Of a stretch of 64,000 bases of DNA, positions 57,654 through 64,000 are shown one piece after another. The stretch comes from JADJYF01 sp050186725 (GTDB lineage: Bacteria; Pseudomonadota; Gammaproteobacteria; Ga0077536). The notes beneath the pieces were generated by a model. It saw nothing but the letters and a program-made list of their open reading frames with translations. It did no database searches and was not told the origin of the DNA. The first letter of the stretch is position 1. Each line of letters opens with the position of its first letter. Location: contig JBFWYG010000002.1 in NCBI GenBank assembly GCA_050186725.1, positions 102,957 through 166,956 on the forward strand, read 5' to 3'. A program made the position numbers and the translations under genes.

Positions 57654-57940
57654 GCGGCACCTCCAGCGGCCTGACGCCGACGAGAGTGCTGGAGCGAGCG
57701 CCAGGCGTTGAGAAACTCCCGAGCTTCGACAGCGAGGAACCACAGAGTCTCGCCGGCGGCGTTGACGTCCAGAGAGGCGTCGGGCTCAACGGCGATCAGG
57801 TGGGCGATGGCGCGCGCGCGGTCCAGAAAGGCGCTGAAAGCCTCGGCGAGGGGGGCGGCGCCGCCTGCGCCATCCAGGGTAGGCAACCACGCCGCCGCCA
57901 CCGGCGCGGGCGGGGCCGCGGTCGGTCTTCTGGTCTTCAT
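57650..57940 (-). CDS. Hypothetical helical protein (operon gene 2), paralogue of gene 3
   Basis: This 96-residue protein has FLDRARAIAHLIAVEP and WFLAVEAREFLNAW, matching the protein of 57264-57653. GGAGGGGAAGG is upstream of the ATG. It overlaps the upstream gene (ATGA). Function unknown. Confidence 0.72.
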   Translation of the reverse strand: MKTRRPTAAPPAPVAAAWLPTLDGAGGAAPLAEAFSAFLDRARAIAHLIAVEPDASLDVNAAGETLWFLAVEAREFLNAWRSLQHSRRRQAAGGAA

Positions 57941-58557
57941 GCCTTCCCCTCCTCTGCCGCGCACGCCTGGCATGGCTCATAGGCCGCGGCAACGTCGTCC
58001 AGCTCGCGGATGAGCTCGAGCTGCCGGTCGGCCACTCCCTGCACGTCGACGAACTCGGGGCCCTGGAAGGCGCGCAGCGTTGCCACGGCCGCGGCCAGGC
58101 GCGCCAGGCCTGCCCGCACCGCGCTTACCAGCCCGGCGTCGGGCTGGCGGCCGCTGGAGGCCTCGGCGCCGAGCACCTGGTCATGGTGATCGGCGCCATC
58201 GACGCCGCGTCTTCTTCTGACGGTGGCGCCCTTCGCCTCCGCGCGTTCCGCCGCGGTGCGCGCCTCGCCCCACTGGTAGAGGAACTGCAACGCTTCCTCA
58301 GCGGTGTCGCAGAGCACGTAGGCCATCTCCGTCATGACCCGGTCGTGGTTTTCCTCTGCGCGATCCTTGAGCGCTTCGGCGACCGACGCCACACGCCCCC
58401 TGAAGATGTGCATGACGTCAGTCAGCACCTCGGGATCGTGCACCGGCTTCGCGGCGTCCAGGCGCCACCAGGCCGGCGTCAGTCTTCTCAACACGGCCAG
58501 CTCGAAGGGAGAGAGGGAATCGCCGCTCTCGGCGGCAGGGGGAGAGATCACAGTCAT
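57937..58557 (-). CDS. Hypothetical helical protein (operon gene 1)
   Basis: This 206-residue protein has ATG 58557 with AGGAGG nine bases upstream. The middle helix AYVLCDTAEEALQFLYQWGE (20 residues) resembles the repeated helices of genes 2 and 3. The last residues include CQAC. Function unknown. Confidence 0.72.
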   Translation of the reverse strand: MTVISPPAAESGDSLSPFELAVLRRLTPAWWRLDAAKPVHDPEVLTDVMHIFRGRVASVAEALKDRAEENHDRVMTEMAYVLCDTAEEALQFLYQWGEARTAAERAEAKGATVRRRRGVDGADHHDQVLGAEASSGRQPDAGLVSAVRAGLARLAAAVATLRAFQGPEFVDVQGVADRQLELIRELDDVAAAYEPCQACAAEEGKA

Positions 58558-58930
58558 GGCTCGACGCCTCCTAAGGATAGGGAGTCGGGCCTTAATCAAC
58601 CGCGTTAAGACGGCCGCTCTTCTTTCCCCGAAGGGTGTTTTATCCGAGCCGACCCGACAATGAGGCGTCGCCGACGCTACGCGCAGGCGCAAAAAAACCG
58701 CATATCTTTCGGGTGCGGTTTCCGCTTAACGAAGGGTTGATTAGGCCCTTGAGCGAAGAGGCTAGACCGTGCACCGTCGAAATGCAAGGCGGAGGACACT
58801 TGAGAGCGGTCCTTCGGTAAATTGCACACGGGAGCCGTCACGGCAATCAACAATGGGCGAAGCGTTTTGGGGGCAACCAAGGCCCGTGCTCGGAAAGGGC
58901 CGGCCATGGTGAAAGCACTGGGGAAAAAAA
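58558..58930. promoter_or_regulatory. Divergent control region between the small operon and the nuclease gene
   Basis: These 373 bases separate two divergent units. An inverted repeat (GGGCCTTAATCAACC at 58587-58601 with GGTTGATTAGGCCC at 58734-58747) brackets a terminator-like hairpin. The hairpin at about 58690-58718 has an ACCGCA stem and an A7 run that reads as T7 on the minus strand. This suggests an operator or attenuator arrangement; promoters were not resolved. Confidence 0.55.
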
Positions 58931-61357
58931 ATGGCGCGCGTGAGCATTGATCTTCGTCTCCGACCGACACGCTTCGGGTTTCTCGTTCGCCCGGACAACG
59001 TCAGGAAAGCACTGGAAATCTTTCGGACGTGCACATGCCTCTGGGGCGGTCAGTACAATCCAATCATTCCCTATTTCAAACGCGTGCCGTCATGGTGGGA
59101 ACGTGAAGGCTATGGTCGAGAGAGCGCTCAGCAGATCGTAAGTGGGTACCTTGACCACTTCGAGCCCGATTTCGTAGTCGAGTCGGAATCGGGTTTAGCC
59201 AGGGATCTGGGGTTAGCCAAAGAGAAAATCATACCGCTGTCGGGAATATTGCATAGCTCAGATAACCCTGACGTCAGAGGTCACGGGCTTAGTGTATTTG
59301 ACCTGTATCGGGGTTTATACGAGAAAAAATATCAGTTCGTTGTTCGGCAGAAGAGCGACATTATTGAGGCGGCACCGGCCTCTCCCGAATACATGCCATT
59401 TACTGCATGCGTGTTTGGTGACTTTCCACGGGCTAGTGGACTCACTTACTTCCGGCAGGCTTTCCGCGATGCATTCGAACCGCGGAATTGCCTCATCGAT
59501 CCGGAAACCCTTAAAGGTGAATTCAACCAGTCACTGGTCTCTGCAATGGAAGTAGCAAGTGCACGTATTGACGTACGCTACAACGAACGATTCGAACCAG
59601 TAATCTTCGTATTGGACGCCTTTGAGTCCCGCGACTTGATAGATTTCTGGAACCTCCGCGCCGTCCGAAGCTCCGTCATGCCGGTGCCAAAACAATGGGT
59701 TCCAGAAATGGCGACCCACTTGCGAGCCTTTATCAGGCGAGCATATCGACCGCTTCCGGGGAACTCTAACGGAGTAATGATCAAGGCAGTAGTTATGTTC
59801 GCCCGGTCAATTTCGACTGATGAGTCGAAAGAACTTCACGCAAAGTACATGAAGGTCAATGACCGCGATGCAAACGCAATCCAGTTTTGGTATCCGCCGA
59901 TTTGGCGTCCGACACCGACCTATACCGTCCGGGCAACGAGGCCAACCCTTACTGCCGGCGAGAAAAAAATTACCGCGGACATAGGCCCCGACGAGAGGAA
60001 TCTTCAGTTCGAACCACTAACGCCCGAGTTCGCTGAACCCCTTGGGGGGAAATGTCGATGGGCGAACGTAGTGCGGCTGTCCTCCTGGGATGCGTCGGAT
60101 TCCATGGCCACCATTTTTCCGTGTGATTACAAAACGAAGGTGCCTTCAAGAATTAGGCTTGGCGGCGATCTATTGCTTTCCACGACGGAGGGCCTTGTAT
60201 TCTTCCCAGAGTACATAGGAATGAGCCAGCATTGGAGTGTCCCAGACGGTTCCACCGCAATTTCTGAGTGGCTTAAATCCAAAAAAATTCATTCTCGACT
60301 GTCGGAATCTGGAAGGGCTACTCAGCAAATCATTCAATCGCTAGGCGGTTTCTGGGGAGTGCGAAGCATCGCAAGTCGCGGGGTAATAGACCTCCTGGAT
60401 GAGATGGCGCGCAGTCTGTCTCGTAGCCTTCATTACAAGAAGTTCAGCAACTTGATCCAAGCCGCAACGCGGGATGATGAAATTTGGCGTGGCGGCGAGC
60501 ATGAGACGTTGGTAGAAAGGAATGCAGTACAGCTTGGGCTAGAAGTGAAATGCAGCAAATGCGGCAGTTGGAGCTGGCATGCAATAGACCAACTCGACTA
60601 CTCGGTCACCTGCGATTTGTGTCTGCAAAAGTTCAAATTTCCTTCGGCGAACCCCGGCGATTCATCTAAAGCGAAGTGGGCCTATCGTGTAGTAGGTCCG
60701 TTTGCGCTTCCCCGGTTCGCAAATGGGGGCTATGCCGCGTCTCTCGCAATTAGGTTTTTTGCAGAGGTATTGAGGCCCTTCGATAGCTCCAGAGTTACGT
60801 GGGCTTCGGGTCAAGAACTGACATGGCAGAGCGACGGGAAAAAAATTGAGGCAGACTTTCTAGTCTGGTATCAAAGGAAACGATTACTGGATCCGGATTA
60901 CCCCACAAACATCGTATTCGGCGAGGCAAAGAGCCTGGGTAAGGATGCGTTCAAAGACGACGATATTGATCGAATGAAAGCTCTAGCGGAAGAGTTTCCA
61001 GGCTCGATACTCGTATTTGCAACGCTTAAGGAAGCATCTCAGCTAGCGGAGACGGAGATTAAGCGAATCCGACGGCTGGCTGAGTGGGGAAGGCACTACA
61101 ACCGAGATTCGCGCCAGACACGATCGCCAGTAGTGATACTTACTGCTACTGAGCTTTTCTCAAGCGCTGATCTCCGCTCATCTTGGAAGGCGGCGGGCGG
61201 ATTAAGAGCATCCATTGGTAATCATGAACAAATCGACGACCTATCAAAGCTCGCCGATCTTACTCAGCAGTTTTACCTCGGAATGCCCAGTTATTTCGCA
61301 TGGTCGGAAGCAAAATGGAAGGCATCCACGAGAGGCCGCCGCCGTGTCGGTCGCTAA
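58931..61357 (+). CDS. Large low-G+C protein: zinc ribbon plus PD-(D/E)xK-like nuclease; defence candidate
   Basis: I do not recognise the family of this 808-residue protein. The first 530 residues form an unidentified domain that starts with LRPTRFGFLVRPDNVRK and TCLWGGQYNPIIPYF. A zinc ribbon follows (C541, C544, C561, C564). A PD-(D/E)xK-like nuclease core then shows D642 (KIEADFLVWY) and E665-x-K667 (VFGEAKS). Base composition is clearly lower than in neighbours: 24 of 60 bases are G/C at 59281-59340. The ATG has a G-rich site upstream. The gene lies in the cargo slot of the element, so anti-phage defence is the likely role. Confidence 0.8.
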   Translation: MARVSIDLRLRPTRFGFLVRPDNVRKALEIFRTCTCLWGGQYNPIIPYFKRVPSWWEREGYGRESAQQIVSGYLDHFEPDFVVESESGLARDLGLAKEKIIPLSGILHSSDNPDVRGHGLSVFDLYRGLYEKKYQFVVRQKSDIIEAAPASPEYMPFTACVFGDFPRASGLTYFRQAFRDAFEPRNCLIDPETLKGEFNQSLVSAMEVASARIDVRYNERFEPVIFVLDAFESRDLIDFWNLRAVRSSVMPVPKQWVPEMATHLRAFIRRAYRPLPGNSNGVMIKAVVMFARSISTDESKELHAKYMKVNDRDANAIQFWYPPIWRPTPTYTVRATRPTLTAGEKKITADIGPDERNLQFEPLTPEFAEPLGGKCRWANVVRLSSWDASDSMATIFPCDYKTKVPSRIRLGGDLLLSTTEGLVFFPEYIGMSQHWSVPDGSTAISEWLKSKKIHSRLSESGRATQQIIQSLGGFWGVRSIASRGVIDLLDEMARSLSRSLHYKKFSNLIQAATRDDEIWRGGEHETLVERNAVQLGLEVKCSKCGSWSWHAIDQLDYSVTCDLCLQKFKFPSANPGDSSKAKWAYRVVGPFALPRFANGGYAASLAIRFFAEVLRPFDSSRVTWASGQELTWQSDGKKIEADFLVWYQRKRLLDPDYPTNIVFGEAKSLGKDAFKDDDIDRMKALAEEFPGSILVFATLKEASQLAETEIKRIRRLAEWGRHYNRDSRQTRSPVVILTATELFSSADLRSSWKAAGGLRASIGNHEQIDDLSKLADLTQQFYLGMPSYFAWSEAKWKASTRGRRRVGR

Positions 61358-61575
61358 GGTTCGGCTTAGCTTGGGCAAACGAACTCACACTTGAGGAAGT
61401 GATCCGAGCTGGCGCCCGAATCGCTTTTATTAACGTCTCGTACATGAAAATCGGCCAGCTTAGCCTGCTCATGCTGATCGATCGGCAGGGCGAAGTGGTC
61501 CGGATCCAGCAAGTGCGGCACTTGGTGCGCTGCATGGACCGTTATGGCGGCGCGAAATCTGTCATTGGACCGTGA
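61300..61575 (+). CDS. Doubtful small open frame after the nuclease gene
   Basis: A 91-residue frame overlaps the end of the large gene by 58 bases. Its C-terminal half (LMLIDRQGEVVRIQQVRHLV, 20 residues) looks protein-like, but there is no good ribosome site and no known domain. It could be a small accessory protein or noise. Confidence 0.35.
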   Translation: MVGSKMEGIHERPPPCRSLRFGLAWANELTLEEVIRAGARIAFINVSYMKIGQLSLLMLIDRQGEVVRIQQVRHLVRCMDRYGGAKSVIGP

Positions 61576-61638
61576 ATATTCACGTTCCCGCCTGAGGTTG
61601 GTTTCCTAAAGTGTTCGGAGGGATTCAACGCTTCAACG

Positions 61639-61884
61639 GTGACGAACATGGCGATTTGCTCGTGTGGCGAGGAACTTAGAGAGGGCATCGCGATGGACGC
61701 GGGAACCACTAGGCTAAAGAGCTGCCCAGAGTGCTCTGGTCGTGCAGGCCACCACGTCTTTTATGGTGAGGACCATTTCGGCCGGCGCAACATGGGCGAC
61801 GGGCGAGAGATCGTGCAGTCATGGTGTCCGGCGTGCCGCGCGGGCACGCTGCCCGATGTCCCGCCTGCGCTGGAGTGCCCCTAG
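61639..61884 (+). CDS. Small multi-CxxC zinc protein
   Basis: An 81-residue frame begins at a GTG (an ATG at 61648 is also possible). Cysteine pairs are CSCG, CPEC and CPAC, suggesting two zinc sites. Function unknown; it is the last gene of the cargo. Confidence 0.55.
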   Translation: MTNMAICSCGEELREGIAMDAGTTRLKSCPECSGRAGHHVFYGEDHFGRRNMGDGREIVQSWCPACRAGTLPDVPPALECP

Positions 61885-62273
61885 CCGGACACCATACACC
61901 CCGCGGCGGTTCATTTTGGGCCGCCGGTTCCCCCTGCCGCGAGACCATGCACGCTGCGCGGACCGCGCCGTGCAGTCGATAAGCCTCGCGATGGTGCTCA
62001 AGATCCTGTGCAGCGTCCAGGTGCGCCGCGGAGCGACACGTGCTGGGGTGCCGAGACTTCAGCGGGCGCCGCCGTCAGATTCGGCTGATGGGGGTGGGGA
62101 GCGGCTGACCGACGCCCATGCGTCGCCCAAGTGGGCGCAGGCAACGCAGCGGTGGGCATCTGTGTCATGCCGTCGCAGGGAAGCGCGCGATTTCGGTGTA
62201 CCCGGCTGTGTACCCGGCTCACCCGCCGAGACCCTTGAACCCCGATTTTTCCCGGAAGAATCGCTCCATCCGA
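61885..62273. other. Right end of the element, no gene recognised
   Basis: These 389 bases contain the right arm repeats (62169-62217) and otherwise only short frames without family features. They correspond to the attachment-proximal DNA of the element. Confidence 0.5.
62169..62217. repeat. Right arm-type repeats (GTGTACCCGG)
   Basis: Two direct copies of GTGTACCCGG at 62196 and 62208, also at a 12-base period, follow a block that matches 46334-46370 at 31 of 37 positions. It lies just inside attR. Confidence 0.75.
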
Positions 62274-62308
62274 AGATGCAGGCCGAGATCATGCAGAAGG
62301 TCGGCGAG
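62274..62308 (+). other. attR core and displaced 3' end of the host gene
   Basis: A 35-base copy of the attL core. The frame continues to 62359 and encodes EVIAKYAEQVKDVAPKP, the original end of the host gene at 45979. It now lacks a start and is a silent remnant. Confidence 0.85.
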
Positions 62309-62382
62309 GTGATCGCGAAGTATGCCGAGCAGGTGAAGGACGTGGCGCCGAAGCCGTGACGCTTCGCCGGCGCGTCGATGAT

Positions 62383-62410
62383 GGGACAGACCCCGTACGG
62401 GGTCTGTCCC
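62383..62410. repeat. GGGACAGACC perfect palindrome
   Basis: A 28-base perfect palindrome with arms GGGACAGACCCC and centre GTAC. It is identical to the core of the copy at 39436. It lies just outside attR. Confidence 0.85.
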
Positions 62411-62476
62411 TTAGGCAGGCGCCATGCATGGCGGATTGAAACCCGCCCCACGACACATCGATCTGATAAGCGCCCT

Positions 62477-62550
62477 GTAGGGCCGATTTCAATCGGCCAG
62501 GCACGGCGCTTCGACAGGCGCCACGACTGGCGGGTTGAAACCCGCCCTAC
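62477..62550. repeat. REP pair
   Basis: Same composite and orientation as at 3111. A degenerate single copy (GGCGGATT with a mismatched arm) precedes it at about 62430. It abuts the stop of the alpha/beta hydrolase gene. Confidence 0.85.
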
Positions 62551-63401
62551 AATGTCTCTATCGCGTCCAGCACCGGCAGCAGGTACTTCTTGAACTGCCG
62601 CGGGTCTTCGGCCATCGGGAAATGGCCCATGCCTTCCATCAGCGTGTAGGTCGCGCCCGGCACGGCGTCGGCCAGCGCCTTGGACGCCTCGGGATAGGCC
62701 GACCAGTCGTAGTCGCCTGATAGCACGTAGAGCATGCACTTCTTCGTGTCGATCTGTCCGGCCTTCTCGCGCAGGTCGTGCTCGATGCCGTAGTAGTTCA
62801 GATCACCCGCGAACACCGCCGGCGCGCCCTGGCTGTAGGCCCAGATGGTCTCGCGCACGTTGGCTTCGGGGGCGTGGGGCGAGCACAGGCTCATCATCGC
62901 CGCCGGCTTCGACTCGTTCGACAGTCGCGGGTGATGCCACCACTGCTCGATCAGCCGATCGATGTTGCCGCTCCACATCGATGCCTCGAGACCGATGCAG
63001 GCGCGGAAGTGCTCGGGCTTGTACAGCGCGAGATCGGCGGCGAGATGTCCTCCCATCGAGCAGCCCATGTACACCGGGCGGTCGAGCTCGAGTTCGGTGA
63101 CGAGCTTCACCCAGTAGTCGATGAAGAACTTCTGCGTCAGGCGATACTGCTGCTCCCAGTAGCGCACCGTCATCGGCGGCAGGGACTTGCCGTGGTAAGG
63201 CAGGTCGGCGGCGATCACGCGGAAGCGTGAAGTGATCTCCGGGTCCTCTAGCAGATGCCGGTACTGGCGGCCATCCGAGCCGGCGGTGTGCTGGCACACC
63301 AGCGGTATGCCCTGCCCCGCCTCTTCGAGATAGACCCGGTACTCGACGCCGTCGACATCGAGGTAGATATAGCGGCCGATGATGGGCGAAAAACGTGCCA
63401 T
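62547..63401 (-). CDS. Alpha/beta hydrolase
   Basis: This 284-residue protein has the nucleophile S115 in GCSMGGH, an acid (D232 or D230) in LSGDYDW and H260 in GMGHFPM. Length and motifs fit C-C bond or ester hydrolases of degradation pathways. The 3' end overlaps the REP pair by a few bases. It follows the small gene at 63414 and is probably co-transcribed with it. Confidence 0.87.
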   Translation of the reverse strand: MARFSPIIGRYIYLDVDGVEYRVYLEEAGQGIPLVCQHTAGSDGRQYRHLLEDPEITSRFRVIAADLPYHGKSLPPMTVRYWEQQYRLTQKFFIDYWVKLVTELELDRPVYMGCSMGGHLAADLALYKPEHFRACIGLEASMWSGNIDRLIEQWWHHPRLSNESKPAAMMSLCSPHAPEANVRETIWAYSQGAPAVFAGDLNYYGIEHDLREKAGQIDTKKCMLYVLSGDYDWSAYPEASKALADAVPGATYTLMEGMGHFPMAEDPRQFKKYLLPVLDAIETL

Positions 63402-63413
63402 GGTGTGCTCTCC

Positions 63414-63815
63414 TCAGGCCGCTTGGCGTTCAGCGCGCCAGCACTCGCCCATGAGGGCGTGGATGCGGCGCAGCGCGTAGTAGTAGGCATAGGCCGTTTC
63501 GAGGTCGCCGCCGAACTCGAAGGGATGGTGGAACGAGGCCGCGAACCAGTCGTGGTAGAAGGGCTTGGGCTTGGCGGCCAGCATCTGCTCCCACACTTCC
63601 ACCGGTCCACCGACGTTGATGGTGTAGGGATCGAAGCCGTGCGTGCCCTGCACGAAGCTCTGCACGCGACCGTTCTCGACGTGCATGAAGTACAGGTCGT
63701 CACCGACCTTGAAGCGCAGGTCGCAGTACCAGAAGCGCGCGGCGAGCTTGAACTCCGGATCGGCGTTCAGACGTTCGCGGATCGCGTCCACCGGCAGGAT
63801 GAGGGAGGTGGTCAT
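63414..63815 (-). CDS. Small conserved protein, possibly SCP2-like
   Basis: This 133-residue protein has a strand-rich start (FWYCDLRFKVGDDLYFMHVE, 20 residues), a GGPVEVWEQML helix and an aromatic C-terminal half. It recalls SCP2-type lipid-binding folds. It is co-directional with and just upstream of the alpha/beta hydrolase. Function not certain. Confidence 0.6.
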   Translation of the reverse strand: MTTSLILPVDAIRERLNADPEFKLAARFWYCDLRFKVGDDLYFMHVENGRVQSFVQGTHGFDPYTINVGGPVEVWEQMLAAKPKPFYHDWFAASFHHPFEFGGDLETAYAYYYALRRIHALMGECWRAERQAA

Positions 63816-63858
63816 GGTGGGTCCTCGATGAAAATGTGAAGGCCTCGCAGGTCGGACT

Positions 63859-64000
63859 GTAGGGCCGATTTCAATCGGCCATGCACGGCGCGTCTTCGAA
63901 TAGCGCAGTGCACGGCGGGTTGAAACCCGCCCTACAGGTGCTCTCCTTGTAGGGCCGATTTCAATCGGCCATGCACGTCGCGTCTTCGAATAGCGCAGTG
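63859..64000. repeat. Tandem REP pairs running off the window edge
   Basis: A complete REP pair (63859-63935) is followed by the start of a second (63949 to the edge) with the same spacer (CGTCTTCGAATAGCGCAGTG, 20 bases). This is a tandem array of composite REPs. Confidence 0.85.

Larger units (their letters stand above)
46226..62308. mobile_element. Integrated element (about 16 kb), satellite or decayed prophage
   Basis: The element is bounded by a 35-base identical direct repeat (46226-46260 and 62274-62308). It carries an integrase next to the left repeat, phage-type replication genes, an HNH nuclease, terminase small subunit and an HK97-gp10-like protein. No large terminase, portal, capsid or tail gene is present. 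Cargo with lower G+C sits at the right end. Related inverted and direct arm sequences lie just inside both ends. The period between repeats is 16,048 bases. Confidence 0.85.

Noticed and set aside
61742..62273. A 205-residue frame reading into the attR core
   Set aside because: Only its last part (from 62274) is the displaced end of the host gene; the upstream part is element DNA without features.

Overview
The window is a high-G+C (about 70% in sampled housekeeping stretches) chromosomal segment of a proteobacterium, most likely a gammaproteobacterium. The pointers are an SrkA-type kinase, a CysK-type cysteine synthase, ThiC under a TPP riboswitch, and dispersed GTAG-type REP elements like those known from Xanthomonadaceae and Pseudomonas. 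No rRNA, tRNA or CRISPR array was seen. The lineage call is inference.

Layout. 1-3008: a two-component system (kinase cut by the window edge) next to a DegP/HtrA protease with a good terminator. 3200-5760: a tight sulfur operon (CysK, an iron-sulfur type sulfonucleotide reductase, an epimerase). 5809-10142: LLM oxidoreductase, acyl-CoA synthetase, a hydrolase of the 6-oxocamphor hydrolase type and an EVE-domain protein. 10205-11869: an orphan two-partner secretion transporter (TpsB). 11940-16301: a minus-strand cluster built around an ECF42-type sigma factor with its usual DGPF/YCII partner, plus SrkA and a second LLM oxidoreductase; two junctions here appear to use CTG starts inside CTGA overlaps. 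16773-19829: small enzymes, an SCP-x type thiolase and a beta-hydroxyacid dehydrogenase or imine reductase. 19915-36598: three very large signalling proteins (two hybrid kinases, one PAS/GAF/GGDEF/EAL protein) interleaved with an RTX protein, ThiC, a thioesterase, a nitronate monooxygenase and a CoA transferase. 36806-45794: a second nitronate monooxygenase, two more acyl-CoA ligases, a TauD-type dioxygenase, UspA, a CoA-type Nudix hydrolase and a glutaredoxin-CcdA fusion. The repeated CoA ligases, crotonase, thiolase, CoA transferase, LLM enzymes and dioxygenase suggest breakdown of lipids, terpenes or other hydrophobic carbon sources.

46226-62308 is an integrated element of about 16 kb, bounded by a 35-base direct repeat that lies inside the 3' end of a small secreted-protein gene. 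The element brings its own replacement 3' end, so the host gene stays open; the displaced original end lies at the right boundary. Inside are a P4-type integrase, an AlpA-like protein with its two halves in swapped order, a lambda-P-like loader, an initiator and a DnaB-like helicase, a sigma-region-4-like protein, a stand-alone M41-type protease, HNH nuclease, P27 terminase small subunit and an HK97-gp10-like protein. No large terminase, portal, capsid or tail gene is present, so it is a satellite or a decayed prophage. Its right end carries cargo: a four-gene minus-strand operon of small helical proteins and, divergently, an 808-residue low-G+C protein with a zinc ribbon and a C-terminal PD-(D/E)xK-like nuclease motif, the best candidate here for an undescribed defence system.

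62547-64000 returns to chromosome: an alpha/beta hydrolase, a small conserved protein and REP clusters.
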